Shown here in pieces: positions 25,945-34,125 of a stretch of DNA of 64,000 nucleotides (its first letter is position 1; the number at the start of each line of letters is the position of its first letter). The notes under the pieces are model-generated. The model was not told where the DNA came from, searched no databases, and worked only from the letters and a program-made list of their open reading frames with translations. Origin of the DNA: Phycisphaerales bacterium UBA5793 (lineage in GTDB: Bacteria; Planctomycetota; Phycisphaerae; Phycisphaerales; UBA5793). The translations under genes were made by a program, and so were the position numbers. The stretch is taken from assembly GCA_002418285.1 (NCBI GenBank), contig DIDT01000056.1, positions 1-64,000 of the forward strand, written 5' to 3'.

Positions 25945-27045
25945 ATGGCACGAAGGATGATGATCAATTCGCTGGCGGTGGCGCTGGCCCTTGGCGTGTT
26001 CGCGGGTGCGGCATGCGCGCAGGATGAGCCAGCCGAGTGGCGCGACAACTCGATGCCCGATCTGCGCGAGAACTGGGTGAAACTCGAAGGCAAGCCCGCG
26101 CCGAAACTCGACAAACTCGAAGGATGGCTCGGCACCAAGGCTCGCTCGTGGGAGGACTATCGCGGCAAGGTCGTGATGATCGACTACTGGGCCACGTGGT
26201 GCGGGCCGTGTGTGGCGGGTATTCCCCACGTCAAGGAGATGTACGAGAAGTACCACGAGAAGGGGCTCGAGATTCTCGGCGTGCACTCATCGCGCGGCTT
26301 TGAAAAGATGCCGGCGTTTGCGGAAGAGCACAAGTTGCCCTATGGCCTGGCGGCGGATCCGACGCGCGACCTGGGCACGGCGCTGGGCATCAAGTTCATC
26401 CCGTGCTATTTCATCATCGATCGCAAGGGCACGCTGCGCATAGCGGGCGCGAACCGCGAGAAGCTCGATGACATCGTGACGAGCATTCTCGCGGAGCCGT
26501 ACGAGGCGCCGAGCAAGTCGCTGGCAAAGTGGCCGCCGTATGTTGAGAAGAAGTTGTATGCGAACGACGTGCGCGGCCAGAAGGGGCCGGAGCTGATTGC
26601 CGCCGAGTGGCTGACGGCCAAGCCGGAGACGGAAGGCAAGGTGGTGCTGGTTGATTTCTGGGCGACGTGGTGTCCGCCATGCCGCGCTGCGATCCCGCAC
26701 ATGAACGAGTACCAGGCGAAGTTCAAGGATGATCTTGTGGTGATCGGCCTGAGCAGTGATGAGAAGATCGACACGGTGCGCGAGTTCATGAAGACCACGA
26801 AGATGGAATACGCGCAGGCGGCGGATCCGGAGAAGCGCACGTCCAAGGCGATCGGCGTGTCGGGCATTCCGCACGTGATCATCATGAGCAGCGACGGCAT
26901 CGTGCGCTGGCAGGGTTTCCCCGGCAGCGAGGAAGAACCGCTGACGGAAGCGATCATCGAGCAGATCATCAACGCTGATCCGGCGGTGGCGGCGCGTCGG
27001 GCCGCGAAGGAGAAGACGGCGTCGGCGACGGGCGCGGGTGGTTGA
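25945..27045 (+). CDS. Periplasmic protein with two TlpA-like thioredoxin domains
   Basis: A 366-residue protein with GGAGG seven or more bases before ATG 25945 and a signal peptide (MINSLAVALALGVFAGAACA). Domain 1 has YWATWCGPCVAGIPHV (Cys86/Cys89), domain 2 has FWATWCPPCRAAIPHMN (Cys243/Cys246). Both show the TlpA/ResA-type layout with a cis-proline (FIPCYFIID; GIPHVIIMS). The first domain's FIPCYF has an extra cysteine before the strand. It is expected to be exported and to reduce or isomerise disulfides, but the targets are unknown. A strong terminator follows, so the gene is monocistronic. Confidence 0.85.
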   Translation: MARRMMINSLAVALALGVFAGAACAQDEPAEWRDNSMPDLRENWVKLEGKPAPKLDKLEGWLGTKARSWEDYRGKVVMIDYWATWCGPCVAGIPHVKEMYEKYHEKGLEILGVHSSRGFEKMPAFAEEHKLPYGLAADPTRDLGTALGIKFIPCYFIIDRKGTLRIAGANREKLDDIVTSILAEPYEAPSKSLAKWPPYVEKKLYANDVRGQKGPELIAAEWLTAKPETEGKVVLVDFWATWCPPCRAAIPHMNEYQAKFKDDLVVIGLSSDEKIDTVREFMKTTKMEYAQAADPEKRTSKAIGVSGIPHVIIMSSDGIVRWQGFPGSEEEPLTEAIIEQIINADPAVAARRAAKEKTASATGAGG

Positions 27046-27076
27046 TTCGCTGGGTGGATTGAGTGCGGTTAATTGA

Positions 27077-27110
27077 ACAGGCGGCTCCGGTCGGGGCCGC
27101 CTGTTTGTTT
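27077..27110 (+). terminator. Intrinsic terminator after the two-thioredoxin gene
   Basis: ACAGGCGGC / GCCGCCTGT, a 9-bp perfect stem with a 10-base loop, followed by TTGTTT. Confidence 0.85.
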
Positions 27111-27130
27111 GGGGTGTGGGATGTGGCGCG

Positions 27131-27634
27131 TCAGGGCATGAGGATCGAGCCCATGGTCACGCCGAGATGATCGATCTTCTCGGTTGGCGGCTGGTCTGCA
27201 TTCTCCATCTCTTCGAACTCGCGCTCCAGTTCGGGAGTCATGATGATCTCGCCGCCGGTGCATTGCGGTTGATTGGTTGAGCAGGCGGGAGCGATTGCGG
27301 ATAGGCCGAACAGCGTGAATAGGGCGGCGATGGCGCGGCCGGCGGCGCGTCGCGCCTTGGCGCGGATCGCGGCGAGACCCACGGGGCAATCCTGCGTGAG
27401 GATCGTGCCGTCGGCGCGGCGGTAGAACGTGGCGCAGAGGCGTTCGTCGTGGCGGTGGTTCTGGAGGAACGACTCGGCCTCATCGCGGCTCATGGCTGAG
27501 AGGTTGTGCACGTGCAGACTGCACTCGCTGCAGAAGCGGGTGGTGTCGTCGCCGGTCATCGCGTCCCACGACACCGGGCACGGCGACGCGACTTTGATCT
27601 GATCGAGCAGGGCGAGGTGGAGGTCGTCGGCCAT
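27131..27634 (-). CDS. Conserved hypothetical protein with Cys-rich N-terminal domain
   Basis: ATG 27634 (MADDLHLALL) has GGAG about eight bases upstream. The N-terminal part has the pattern CPVSWDAMTGDD followed by RFCSECSLHVHNLSAM and RLCATFYRRADGT then ILTQDCPVG. I recognise this as a widespread uncharacterised domain (CPxxWxxMxGDxxxRxCxxC...VxNLSxM...CVRYYRRxDGTxLTxDCPxG), probably metal-binding. It is followed by one membrane helix (AIAALFTLFGLSAIAPACS) and an acidic tail (ELEREFEEMENADQPP). The 167-residue protein is likely cytoplasmic-facing with its C-terminus outside. Confidence 0.7.
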   Translation of the reverse strand: MADDLHLALLDQIKVASPCPVSWDAMTGDDTTRFCSECSLHVHNLSAMSRDEAESFLQNHRHDERLCATFYRRADGTILTQDCPVGLAAIRAKARRAAGRAIAALFTLFGLSAIAPACSTNQPQCTGGEIIMTPELEREFEEMENADQPPTEKIDHLGVTMGSILMP

Positions 27635-27691
27635 GGTCTGCTCCTGCAACAGAGTCGTTCGGTGCGGTTTGCCAGGAGAAATGTAGCCGCG

Positions 27692-28486
27692 TCAACGGGG
27701 CGCGGCCGGGATGGTGACGGCCGCGCCGCATTCGGGGCAGGCGCCGGTGGTGGTGGCTCGGAGATCGTAGTTGCAGTTGGGGCAGCGAGCGGCGCGGCGG
27801 CGGAGGTGGCGGCGCGCGATGGTGAACACGGTGAGGGGAACAAACAGCCCGGAGGCATACAGCAGTGTGTTTATGAGTGCGCCGGGCCAGAAGATGCGCA
27901 GCGGGATGACGCGAGGGGTGATGGAACTCTGCGTCACCGCATTGGCAACCGTCAGTCCCTCTCGCACGGAATACGGGCCGGGTGGGAAGAGCGTGCCCGT
28001 CGCGAAGTACGAAGCGCTTCGCGCCGGCCACCCGCACGCCACCTCAATACAACTGGCCGATGCTTGAGCGGGATAGTACTTGAATGAATCCTCGGAGCGA
28101 ATGGTGGCGAACCGCGACCAAGGTGGGGGCTTACCCGGCATCTCGCTGATGACCAGACCCGTTGCGTAGTCAATGGTCTGATACTCGTGACTCCAATCCG
28201 CGCGACTCCAGTTCATTGAAGAGGCTGGGGCGGCTGCGATGCTCCCATTGTTGACGAATGTGAACCCGCACGAAAGCACATTTCGCCCCGTCGACAGTCG
28301 TTCATAGATGAACAGGCTTGATCGGTCGTTTCCTTCCTCGACTTCGAGTTGCCAGTTGTATCGCGCCACTCCGAGCGTCTGACGCATACTGAGCGCGGCC
28401 GCGACGGCGTACTGGAACGCGGCGCCAACGACGACGCAGATCATGACTCGTCTGAGCACGGAGGGCGAGTTGTGGAGCAGCATCAT
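27692..28486 (-). CDS. Zinc-ribbon membrane protein, QYxVA subfamily
   Basis: A 264-residue protein with an MM start. Helix 1 is VMICVVVGAAFQYAVAAALS, the loop has CGWPARSASYFATG and TPRVIPLRIFWPGALINTLL, helix 2 YASGLFVPLTVFTIA, and the ribbon CPNCNYDLRATTTGACPECG. It is the close relative of 21511-22269 and 20710-21501, 6 kb away. It starts 6 bases after the stop of 28493-28981, so the three genes 29071-30495, 28493-28981 and 27692-28486 probably form one unit. Confidence 0.75.
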   Translation of the reverse strand: MMLLHNSPSVLRRVMICVVVGAAFQYAVAAALSMRQTLGVARYNWQLEVEEGNDRSSLFIYERLSTGRNVLSCGFTFVNNGSIAAAPASSMNWSRADWSHEYQTIDYATGLVISEMPGKPPPWSRFATIRSEDSFKYYPAQASASCIEVACGWPARSASYFATGTLFPPGPYSVREGLTVANAVTQSSITPRVIPLRIFWPGALINTLLYASGLFVPLTVFTIARRHLRRRAARCPNCNYDLRATTTGACPECGAAVTIPAAPR

Positions 28487-28492
28487 GCAATT

Positions 28493-28981
28493 CTACTTCG
28501 TTGCCCGGATTGGCTGTATCGCACCGCATTCGGGGCAGACGCCGGTGGTGTTGCCGCGCAGGTCGTATTCGCATTGTTCGCAGCAGTGGAGCGGTCGAGC
28601 GTGCTTCGGGTAGATCGCTGGGATGATGGCGGCGACGATGAGAAACGCGAACGCGGTAAGTGGCACTGAGACGACGCCTACGGGAATCGGGCTCGTCGCG
28701 ATGGCGACGGCCAGCGGCACGCCGTAAAGCAGGCCGGCGCTGGCGAGGTAACGACGGCGGAACAGGACGAACACGGTGATCGGCGACGCGGAGTAGCCCG
28801 CGATGAGCCCGATGACGGCCCAGCGGATCAGCGAGCCCGAGGTCTGCGACCAGGTCGCCGCCAAGGCGAGCACTACGCCACCCACCAGCGAGACGATCAT
28901 CAGCAGTGCAATTTCGAGAAATCGGATGTCGCCGAAGACGCGGTCGTAGCGGACCGGACGCGCTCGTGAATCGGCGTACAT
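28493..28981 (-). CDS. Multi-TM protein with C-terminal zinc ribbon
   Basis: The ATG at 28981 (MYADSRARPV) is used; the longer frame upstream overlaps the preceding gene and is not coding-like. The 162-residue protein has about five short helices (IALLMIVSLVGGVVLALAAT, AVIGLIAGYSASPITVFVLF, YGVPLAVAIATSPIPVGVVS, AFAFLIVAAIIPAIYP) and the ribbon CEQCEYDLRGNTTGVCPECG. It lacks the GWPxR loop, so it is a different membrane domain with the same tail. It lies 89 bases after 29071-30495 and 6 bases before 27692-28486. Confidence 0.7.
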   Translation of the reverse strand: MYADSRARPVRYDRVFGDIRFLEIALLMIVSLVGGVVLALAATWSQTSGSLIRWAVIGLIAGYSASPITVFVLFRRRYLASAGLLYGVPLAVAIATSPIPVGVVSVPLTAFAFLIVAAIIPAIYPKHARPLHCCEQCEYDLRGNTTGVCPECGAIQPIRATK

Positions 28982-29070
28982 GAGCAATAGTAGTGGGAAC
29001 CGCGCCGCGTGTGGTTTGGAGGATTGGTGCTTGTCGCGCGATCGCGTGGCCTTCCCTCCCCGAGCCTCGG

Positions 29071-30495
29071 TCACACCACGGCACCCGCATCTGTCCTCGT
29101 GCCGCATTCCGGGCAGACGCCGGTGGTGTTGAGGTGGAGGTTGTAGCCGCAGGTTGGGCAGCGGTGGCAGTAGCGGCGAATCAGTCGCAGCGTGACGCGG
29201 TAGCCGTAGCGGAAGAACCAGATCAGCAAGAAGTAGATTGAACCGGTGGCGAGGTGGCCGGCGAGGATCGGGCGATACGGCATGTACTGATCGCGCTTTG
29301 CAAGCCATGCGGGCAGATGATCTGCAAGATCTGCACTGAGCATTGCATAAGTCAGATCGCGCGGTTTACGATCAAACTGCGTGTAGTACTCACTGCACCA
29401 GAGCATTCGAAACGGCCAGCCAACGGTCCATGCCAGCATCCCGTAGTCTTTTCTGCGATTCTCTGCGGATTCGTGTGCGCCGTATGCCGCGCGGAGCGAG
29501 CGTGGCACGAGCGCGTTGTAGCCCCCGGGAACGGAGCCATCGATCAGCGGCCAGGCCTTCACGCCTGCTTTATCGGGTGTGGTAATGGTGCGCAGAAAGA
29601 ACACGCTGACATCGCGCGAGCGGGCGGCAAAGGCCAGATTGGAACATTCGGGATTGTCAGAGCACACGCTGGCGCCGCAGATCCTGCTCTGGACTATCGC
29701 ATCAAATCGACCGAGGCGGGTCGAGCGTGGTTCGAACGCGAACGCCCAGGCCATGTCGGTGAGAACGAGCAGTCCGAGTGTGAGCAGGAATGTGGAGATT
29801 ACGACGTGGCGGTTCGACGCTCGCCGCACGTGCGACGGGCGCTTCTCAGGTTCCATGATCGAGCCACACTCGGGGCAGACGCCGGTGGTGTTGAGGTGGA
29901 GGTTGTAGCCGCAAATTGGGCAGCGGTGGCGGTAGCGGCGGCAGGTGTCACGGCCGAAGTGTGCGGCGCCGATGAGGATGAACCAGAACGCGGCGCAGAT
30001 GAGTTGACCAGTCCAGATGGGACGCAAAGGGAAGTCGCAGAAGCGTTGATTCCATCTCAGGCGGATGCCGGTCCGGGGGATGAGTTCGGCGCGAGAGCCA
30101 AGATGATTCTCTCCGATCCACAGCAGGCGCACGGGCCAGCCGATGGAGCGACAGTTCATCAGACATCCACCGTTGGACTGGCGCGTTCGGATTCGTTCCG
30201 CGGTGAGCCACTTCGGGGCGGCTTCGCGCATGACGTCAGAACTTGCCGATTCCCATGATCCCACTCGAATGAACTCGTGGTAGGACCAAACGGAGCATCG
30301 GCGGGCACACCACTGGTAAGTATCAATGCCCGACTGCAGATACGCAACGTGCTCGATGTCGTTGATGATGCGCGGCGGATTGAGCCAGGCGAAGCAGCAC
30401 GACCATGCGATGTTGCTAAGCAGCAGGAGGATGATCGTCCACAGCAGTGTGCTGATCGCCATCCTGCGGCGCGATGCGTGATTCGTGGTGGTCAT
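29071..30495 (-). CDS. Zinc-ribbon membrane protein, in-frame fusion of two family units
   Basis: Start ATG 30495 (MTTTNHASRRR) gives a 474-residue protein made of two complete units. Unit 1 has a helix (STLLWTIILLLLSNIAWSC), loop with IGWPVRLLWIGE, a second helix (ICAAFWFILIGAAHFG) and ribbon CPICGYNLHLNTTGVCPECG. A short linker (SIMEPEKRPSHVRRASN) follows. Unit 2 has a helix (TFLLTLGLLVLTDMAWAFAF), loop with VGWPFRMLWCSE, a second helix (SIYFLLIWFFRYG) and ribbon CPTCGYNLHLNTTGVCPECG. The two ribbons are nearly identical also at DNA level (~29105-29175 and ~29870-29940), while the loops have diverged. It is a tandem gene pair joined by loss of the stop between them. Confidence 0.75.
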   Translation of the reverse strand: MTTTNHASRRRMAISTLLWTIILLLLSNIAWSCCFAWLNPPRIINDIEHVAYLQSGIDTYQWCARRCSVWSYHEFIRVGSWESASSDVMREAAPKWLTAERIRTRQSNGGCLMNCRSIGWPVRLLWIGENHLGSRAELIPRTGIRLRWNQRFCDFPLRPIWTGQLICAAFWFILIGAAHFGRDTCRRYRHRCPICGYNLHLNTTGVCPECGSIMEPEKRPSHVRRASNRHVVISTFLLTLGLLVLTDMAWAFAFEPRSTRLGRFDAIVQSRICGASVCSDNPECSNLAFAARSRDVSVFFLRTITTPDKAGVKAWPLIDGSVPGGYNALVPRSLRAAYGAHESAENRRKDYGMLAWTVGWPFRMLWCSEYYTQFDRKPRDLTYAMLSADLADHLPAWLAKRDQYMPYRPILAGHLATGSIYFLLIWFFRYGYRVTLRLIRRYCHRCPTCGYNLHLNTTGVCPECGTRTDAGAVV

Positions 30496-30540
30496 GCGCT
30501 CAGGTGACGATAGGCCGAATAGGCCGAGGCACGGCACACA

Positions 30541-30576
30541 GAAAAGAACCCGGCCGGGGTTGGCCGGCCGGGTTCT
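30541..30576 (-). terminator. Intrinsic terminator on the minus strand
   Basis: AGAACCCGGCC / GGCCGGGTTCT, an 11-bp stem (30545-30555 with 30566-30576), followed on the minus strand by TTCTTTTC. It ends the transcript of the secreted-protein gene 30600-31262. Confidence 0.85.
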
Positions 30577-30599
30577 GGGGTTGGAGCGGAAAGAGAGAA

Positions 30600-31262
30600 T
30601 CAGGGAGTCTTGATGAGCAGGTCAAAGGCGAGATCGCTTTCGCGCTGGTTGCACGGGTCAAAGAGCGGGCGGTAGTCGACGTAGTTGGGCGTCGTCAGCG
30701 CGCGGCAGCCGCGTACGGGCTGGTGCATGGACCAGAGGAAGTCGTTGGCGCCGGGGGTCGCGCTGGCGGCGTCGTCCTCGGAGATCTGCAGCCAATAGTG
30801 GGCGCCGGTGCCAACGGCAAATGCGGGAATGCGGGTGCGTAACTCAAAGACGCGCTGATCGCGGCAGTCGACGCCGATCGAGCGAACCTGCGGTACGACG
30901 CAAGTGCGATAGAGCAGGTTGCCGGGCTTGCAGTCGGCATCGGAGTAGATGGCAATGTAATACGGCTTGCCGATCTGGGCGCCACTGGTGAGCACACCCC
31001 ACCAGCGCACGCCGATCAATCTGCCGCCGCGCTGGACGTTGAAGTCATCCATGGAGGCGAGGCTGGTCGGCGTCGGATCGCCGCAGGCGCGAACGCGCGA
31101 TTCCCAGGCGGCGGACGGACGGGTCCAAGGCTGGCGAATGAGATAGAACGCCGCGGGGTTGGCGGTCTGATCGGAGGCGAATGAGACCTGCGGAGTGGTC
31201 GGAGGCGCCACGGTGGCGGCGGAGGTCAGGATCGACGCGGCGATGAGAGTCAGGCTGAACAT
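30600..31262 (-). CDS. Secreted protein of unknown function
   Basis: ATG 31262 with AGGAGAT at a good distance. The signal peptide is LTLIAASILTSAATVA. The mature part (~200 residues) contains SMDDFNVQRGGRLIGVRWWG and YYIAIYSDADCKPGNLLYRT, then HYWLQISEDD and FLWSMHQPVRGCRAL. This is a pattern I associate with an unnamed planctomycete secreted family built on a jelly-roll-like domain, with five to six cysteines. Function unknown. The gene stands alone and has its own terminator. Confidence 0.7.
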   Translation of the reverse strand: MFSLTLIAASILTSAATVAPPTTPQVSFASDQTANPAAFYLIRQPWTRPSAAWESRVRACGDPTPTSLASMDDFNVQRGGRLIGVRWWGVLTSGAQIGKPYYIAIYSDADCKPGNLLYRTCVVPQVRSIGVDCRDQRVFELRTRIPAFAVGTGAHYWLQISEDDAASATPGANDFLWSMHQPVRGCRALTTPNYVDYRPLFDPCNQRESDLAFDLLIKTP

Positions 31263-31613
31263 GGTGGTATCTCCTTCAAGGGGCCCCGGCTTGCCGCCGA
31301 GGCGGTGAGTTTCCGGTGGACGCCAGAGCCCAGGACATCTGGGAGCCGATACGAGCGTCCGGTATCCAGTACTCGCAAAGGAGTGAGAGGGTGGTCAACG
31401 GAAAGTCTGGTTTACCGGACGTCGCAGAGAGAATGCGACTAGGAATCGGCAGCCCGAGCAGTCGAAATCTGGAACAGAACGAGTTCGAGCGAGATTCTGA
31501 GATAACATGCTCTAATCTGGCTTGATGTCGCTTCGAATCGACCCGAATGGAGGGCATTGCGGGCGGGTTGACCGTTCGTCTCAAACGACGCAGGGCCTGA
31601 AGAGGAGAGAGAG
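31263..31613. other. Intergenic, divergent promoter region
   Basis: 350 bases between two divergent genes (secreted protein on minus, peroxidase on plus). It must carry both promoters, but I cannot assign -35/-10 boxes with confidence. No coding or RNA feature is seen. Confidence 0.4.
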
Positions 31614-33314
31614 ATGGCTGGTATCAAGCGAGGTCTTGTCGCCGCAGGCGCGTTCTGCACCTGTTGTGTGTTTTCGGCGGCAGTTGAGAAGCCACCCGTG
31701 CAGACGGCGCCGGACCGATCGCCGACGCAGCGACCACAGAAGTCGCCGGCGCCGGTGTCACGCCCACCTGACCAGCAGGTTGGTCCAGCGCAGTATCCGG
31801 GTGAATTCCGTCGTCTGGACGGCTGGTGGAACAACCCGCGCCACGGCGACTGGGGCGGCGCCGGAACGGTGCTGCTGCGGCTGATGCCGCCCGAGTATGG
31901 CGACGGAATCGGCAACGTGCCTGCCGGCCAGGATCGGCCCGCCGCCCGTGCGATCAGCAACTTGGTGTCGGCGCAGACGGAGGACATGCCCAATGCCTAC
32001 GGACTGACTGATTTTGTCTGGCAATGGGGACAGTTCCTGGATCACGACATTGTCGAAACGCCCGTCGCGTCGCCGGCTGAGGCCTTTGACATTCCTGTGC
32101 CGCAAGGTGACGCGTGGTTTGATCCCAACGGTACGGGCACGCAGGTCATTCCGCTCGATCGTTCCGGTTACCTGATGGTCGAGGGTGTGCGTCAGCAGGT
32201 CAATCACATTACGTCGTTCATCGACGCGTCGAATGTGTATGGTTCGGAGCGATCGCGCACCAATGCGCTGCGTGAGCACGGCGCATCGGGTCGCATGAAG
32301 GTGAGCGCTGGCAATCTGCTGCCGTACAACGTGAATGGCCTGCCGAACGCGCCCGATCCGAACGATCCGACGATGTTCCTGGCCGGCGACATTCGCGCCA
32401 ACGAGCAGAACGGTCTGACAGCGATGCACACGCTCTTCGTGCGTGAGCACAACTACTGGGCGGATCGCATTCAGACGGCAGAACCCTCCCTGACGGGCAA
32501 GCAGGTGTTCGCCTATGCGCGAGCCCTCGTGGGCGCGGAGATCCAGGCGATTACATACAACGAGTTCCTGCCGGCGCTGCTCGGACGCAATTCACTGCCG
32601 CGCTATCAAGGCTACAAGGCGAATGTAAACCCGGGCGTGTCGAACTTCTTCGCAACGTGCGCCTACCGGATGGGTCACAGCATGCTGTCGCCGACGCTGC
32701 TGCGTCTTGATGCGAACGGGTTTGTCATTCCCGAGGGTAACCTGCCGCTGGAGGAGGCGTTCTTCCGACCGGACCTGATTCGAGCGCACGGCATCGAGCC
32801 GTTGCTTCGCGGCCTGACGGCACGGCCTGCGCAGTCGATTGATCCTTATGTGATCGATGCGGCGCGCAACATGCTGTTCGGCCCACCCGGGTCGGGCGGC
32901 TTCGACCTGGCGGCGCTCAACATCCAGCGCGGCCGCGATCACGGGATGCCCAGTTACAACGACGCCCGGCTGTGCTTCGGCCTCGACCAGGTGCAAACGT
33001 TTGATGAAATCAGCAACGATCCCGCTTTGATTCAGCGCCTCGAAGCGGCCTATGGGACGGTCGACAAGGTTGACGCTTGGGTGGGGTTCCTGGCGGAGAC
33101 TCCCATCGACGGTTCGGTCGTGGGCCAGTGCCTCTATTACGCCCTGCGGGACCAGTTCACGCGACTGCGCGACGGCGACCGATTCTGGTACGAGTCATAT
33201 CTCGGGCCGGATCTGGCGCGGTTCATCGATCGTCAGACGCTGGCGACGATCATCCGGCGCAACACAGACATCGGCGCCGAGATCCCGGACGACGTGTTTC
33301 ACGTGCGTCGGTAG
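31614..33314 (+). CDS. Animal-type heme peroxidase (peroxidase-cyclooxygenase superfamily), exported
   Basis: ATG 31614 follows GAGGAGAGAGAG. A signal-like N-terminus (GLVAAGAFCTCCVFSAAV) and a Pro-rich linker precede the catalytic domain. It carries the family's landmarks: distal His and neighbouring Asp in WGQFLDHDI (Asp143-His144), ITSFIDASNVYGSE, the Arg-x-x-Glu pair in GDIRANEQNGLTAMHTLF (Arg262, Glu265), REHNYWA, ITYNEFLPALLG, the proximal His in YRMGHSML (His356), and NIQRGRDHGMPSYN. All catalytic residues known from myeloperoxidase have counterparts. At 566 residues it is a complete domain. It probably oxidises halides or phenols outside the cytoplasm. Confidence 0.9.
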   Translation: MAGIKRGLVAAGAFCTCCVFSAAVEKPPVQTAPDRSPTQRPQKSPAPVSRPPDQQVGPAQYPGEFRRLDGWWNNPRHGDWGGAGTVLLRLMPPEYGDGIGNVPAGQDRPAARAISNLVSAQTEDMPNAYGLTDFVWQWGQFLDHDIVETPVASPAEAFDIPVPQGDAWFDPNGTGTQVIPLDRSGYLMVEGVRQQVNHITSFIDASNVYGSERSRTNALREHGASGRMKVSAGNLLPYNVNGLPNAPDPNDPTMFLAGDIRANEQNGLTAMHTLFVREHNYWADRIQTAEPSLTGKQVFAYARALVGAEIQAITYNEFLPALLGRNSLPRYQGYKANVNPGVSNFFATCAYRMGHSMLSPTLLRLDANGFVIPEGNLPLEEAFFRPDLIRAHGIEPLLRGLTARPAQSIDPYVIDAARNMLFGPPGSGGFDLAALNIQRGRDHGMPSYNDARLCFGLDQVQTFDEISNDPALIQRLEAAYGTVDKVDAWVGFLAETPIDGSVVGQCLYYALRDQFTRLRDGDRFWYESYLGPDLARFIDRQTLATIIRRNTDIGAEIPDDVFHVRR

Positions 33315-33589
33315 TCGCGCACGCGGCGGCTCCAGGTGCGCCATGCGGTGCCTTGCCGCCGGTATCGGACTCGCGAAGTTGTCGGGCGTGGCGATTGGCA
33401 TGGCTCAATGAGTCGATTATTGCACCGACCCGTCTGGGCGGGTGATGTTGCGCGGCGCGGCTGGCTCGATATCAAGTTCTTGTCGAACCCTACCGAAAGC
33501 CCTCGATACCGGATGGTCTCATGCTCTCGGCACCTGGCGTCAGGCATGCCACAGCAAGGGCAGGATCATGCGGATGGAGGGTGAACGTG

Positions 33590-33949
33590 ATGGATATGGA
33601 TTTTGATTCGCAGTTCGGCGATGACCACTACAGTGGCGATTCGGGAATGGGCAAGTTCGTCATTGGCGGCTGCGTGCTGCTGGGCGTGCTGGCGCTGGGT
33701 GGATTCATCGGGAAGATGACGTCGTCGTCGAGCGCTTCGCCGGCCAAGGGCTCGGGCGGGCTGCCGGCGGTCTCGGTGCAGCAGCAGATGCAGCAGGCGG
33801 CGATCGAGATGATGCACACGCAGCAGCAACTGATGATCGACGCGCGTCGCCAGATGGCCGAGGCGGAGGCCGGGTACTACGAGGATGGCCTGCGCGGCAA
33901 CTACGGTGGCTACGAAGAGAGCAACTTCGGCAACTACGACGACAATTGA
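33590..33949 (+). CDS. Small single-pass membrane protein with Gln/Met-rich tail
   Basis: ATG 33590 with GGAGG nine bases upstream; in-frame GTG 33581 is too close to it. The 119-residue protein has an acidic start (MDMDFDSQFGDDHYSGD), one helix (FVIGGCVLLGVLALGGFIG), a Ser/Gly linker, a Gln/Met-rich coiled-coil-like stretch (QQQMQQAAIEMMHTQQQLM), and an acidic Tyr/Gly/Asn-rich end (YGGYEESNFGNYDDN). Low complexity; function unknown. The upstream spacer 33315-33589 holds no gene I can support. Confidence 0.55.
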   Translation: MDMDFDSQFGDDHYSGDSGMGKFVIGGCVLLGVLALGGFIGKMTSSSSASPAKGSGGLPAVSVQQQMQQAAIEMMHTQQQLMIDARRQMAEAEAGYYEDGLRGNYGGYEESNFGNYDDN

Positions 33950-34001
33950 ATGAAGGAATCACAACGGCCGGGCTGCAAGCGCCCGCCGAACAGAATTGTC
34001 G

Positions 34002-34034
34002 GCAACCTCGCTGCCCGTCGGGTGGCGAGGTTGC
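34002..34034 (+). terminator. Probable intrinsic terminator
   Basis: GCAACCTCGC / GCGAGGTTGC, a perfect 10-bp stem with a 13-base loop, followed by TGTCGTTTG. It separates the small membrane protein from the selenoprotein gene. The T-run is poor. Confidence 0.6.
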
Positions 34035-34125
34035 TGTCGTTTGGGCGGCACCGGTTGCCGGGTGAGCGGATTCGGGACGCGCCTAACATTGCTCGACATT
34101 GGCAGCCAGCGTGGAAGGAGCAGCC

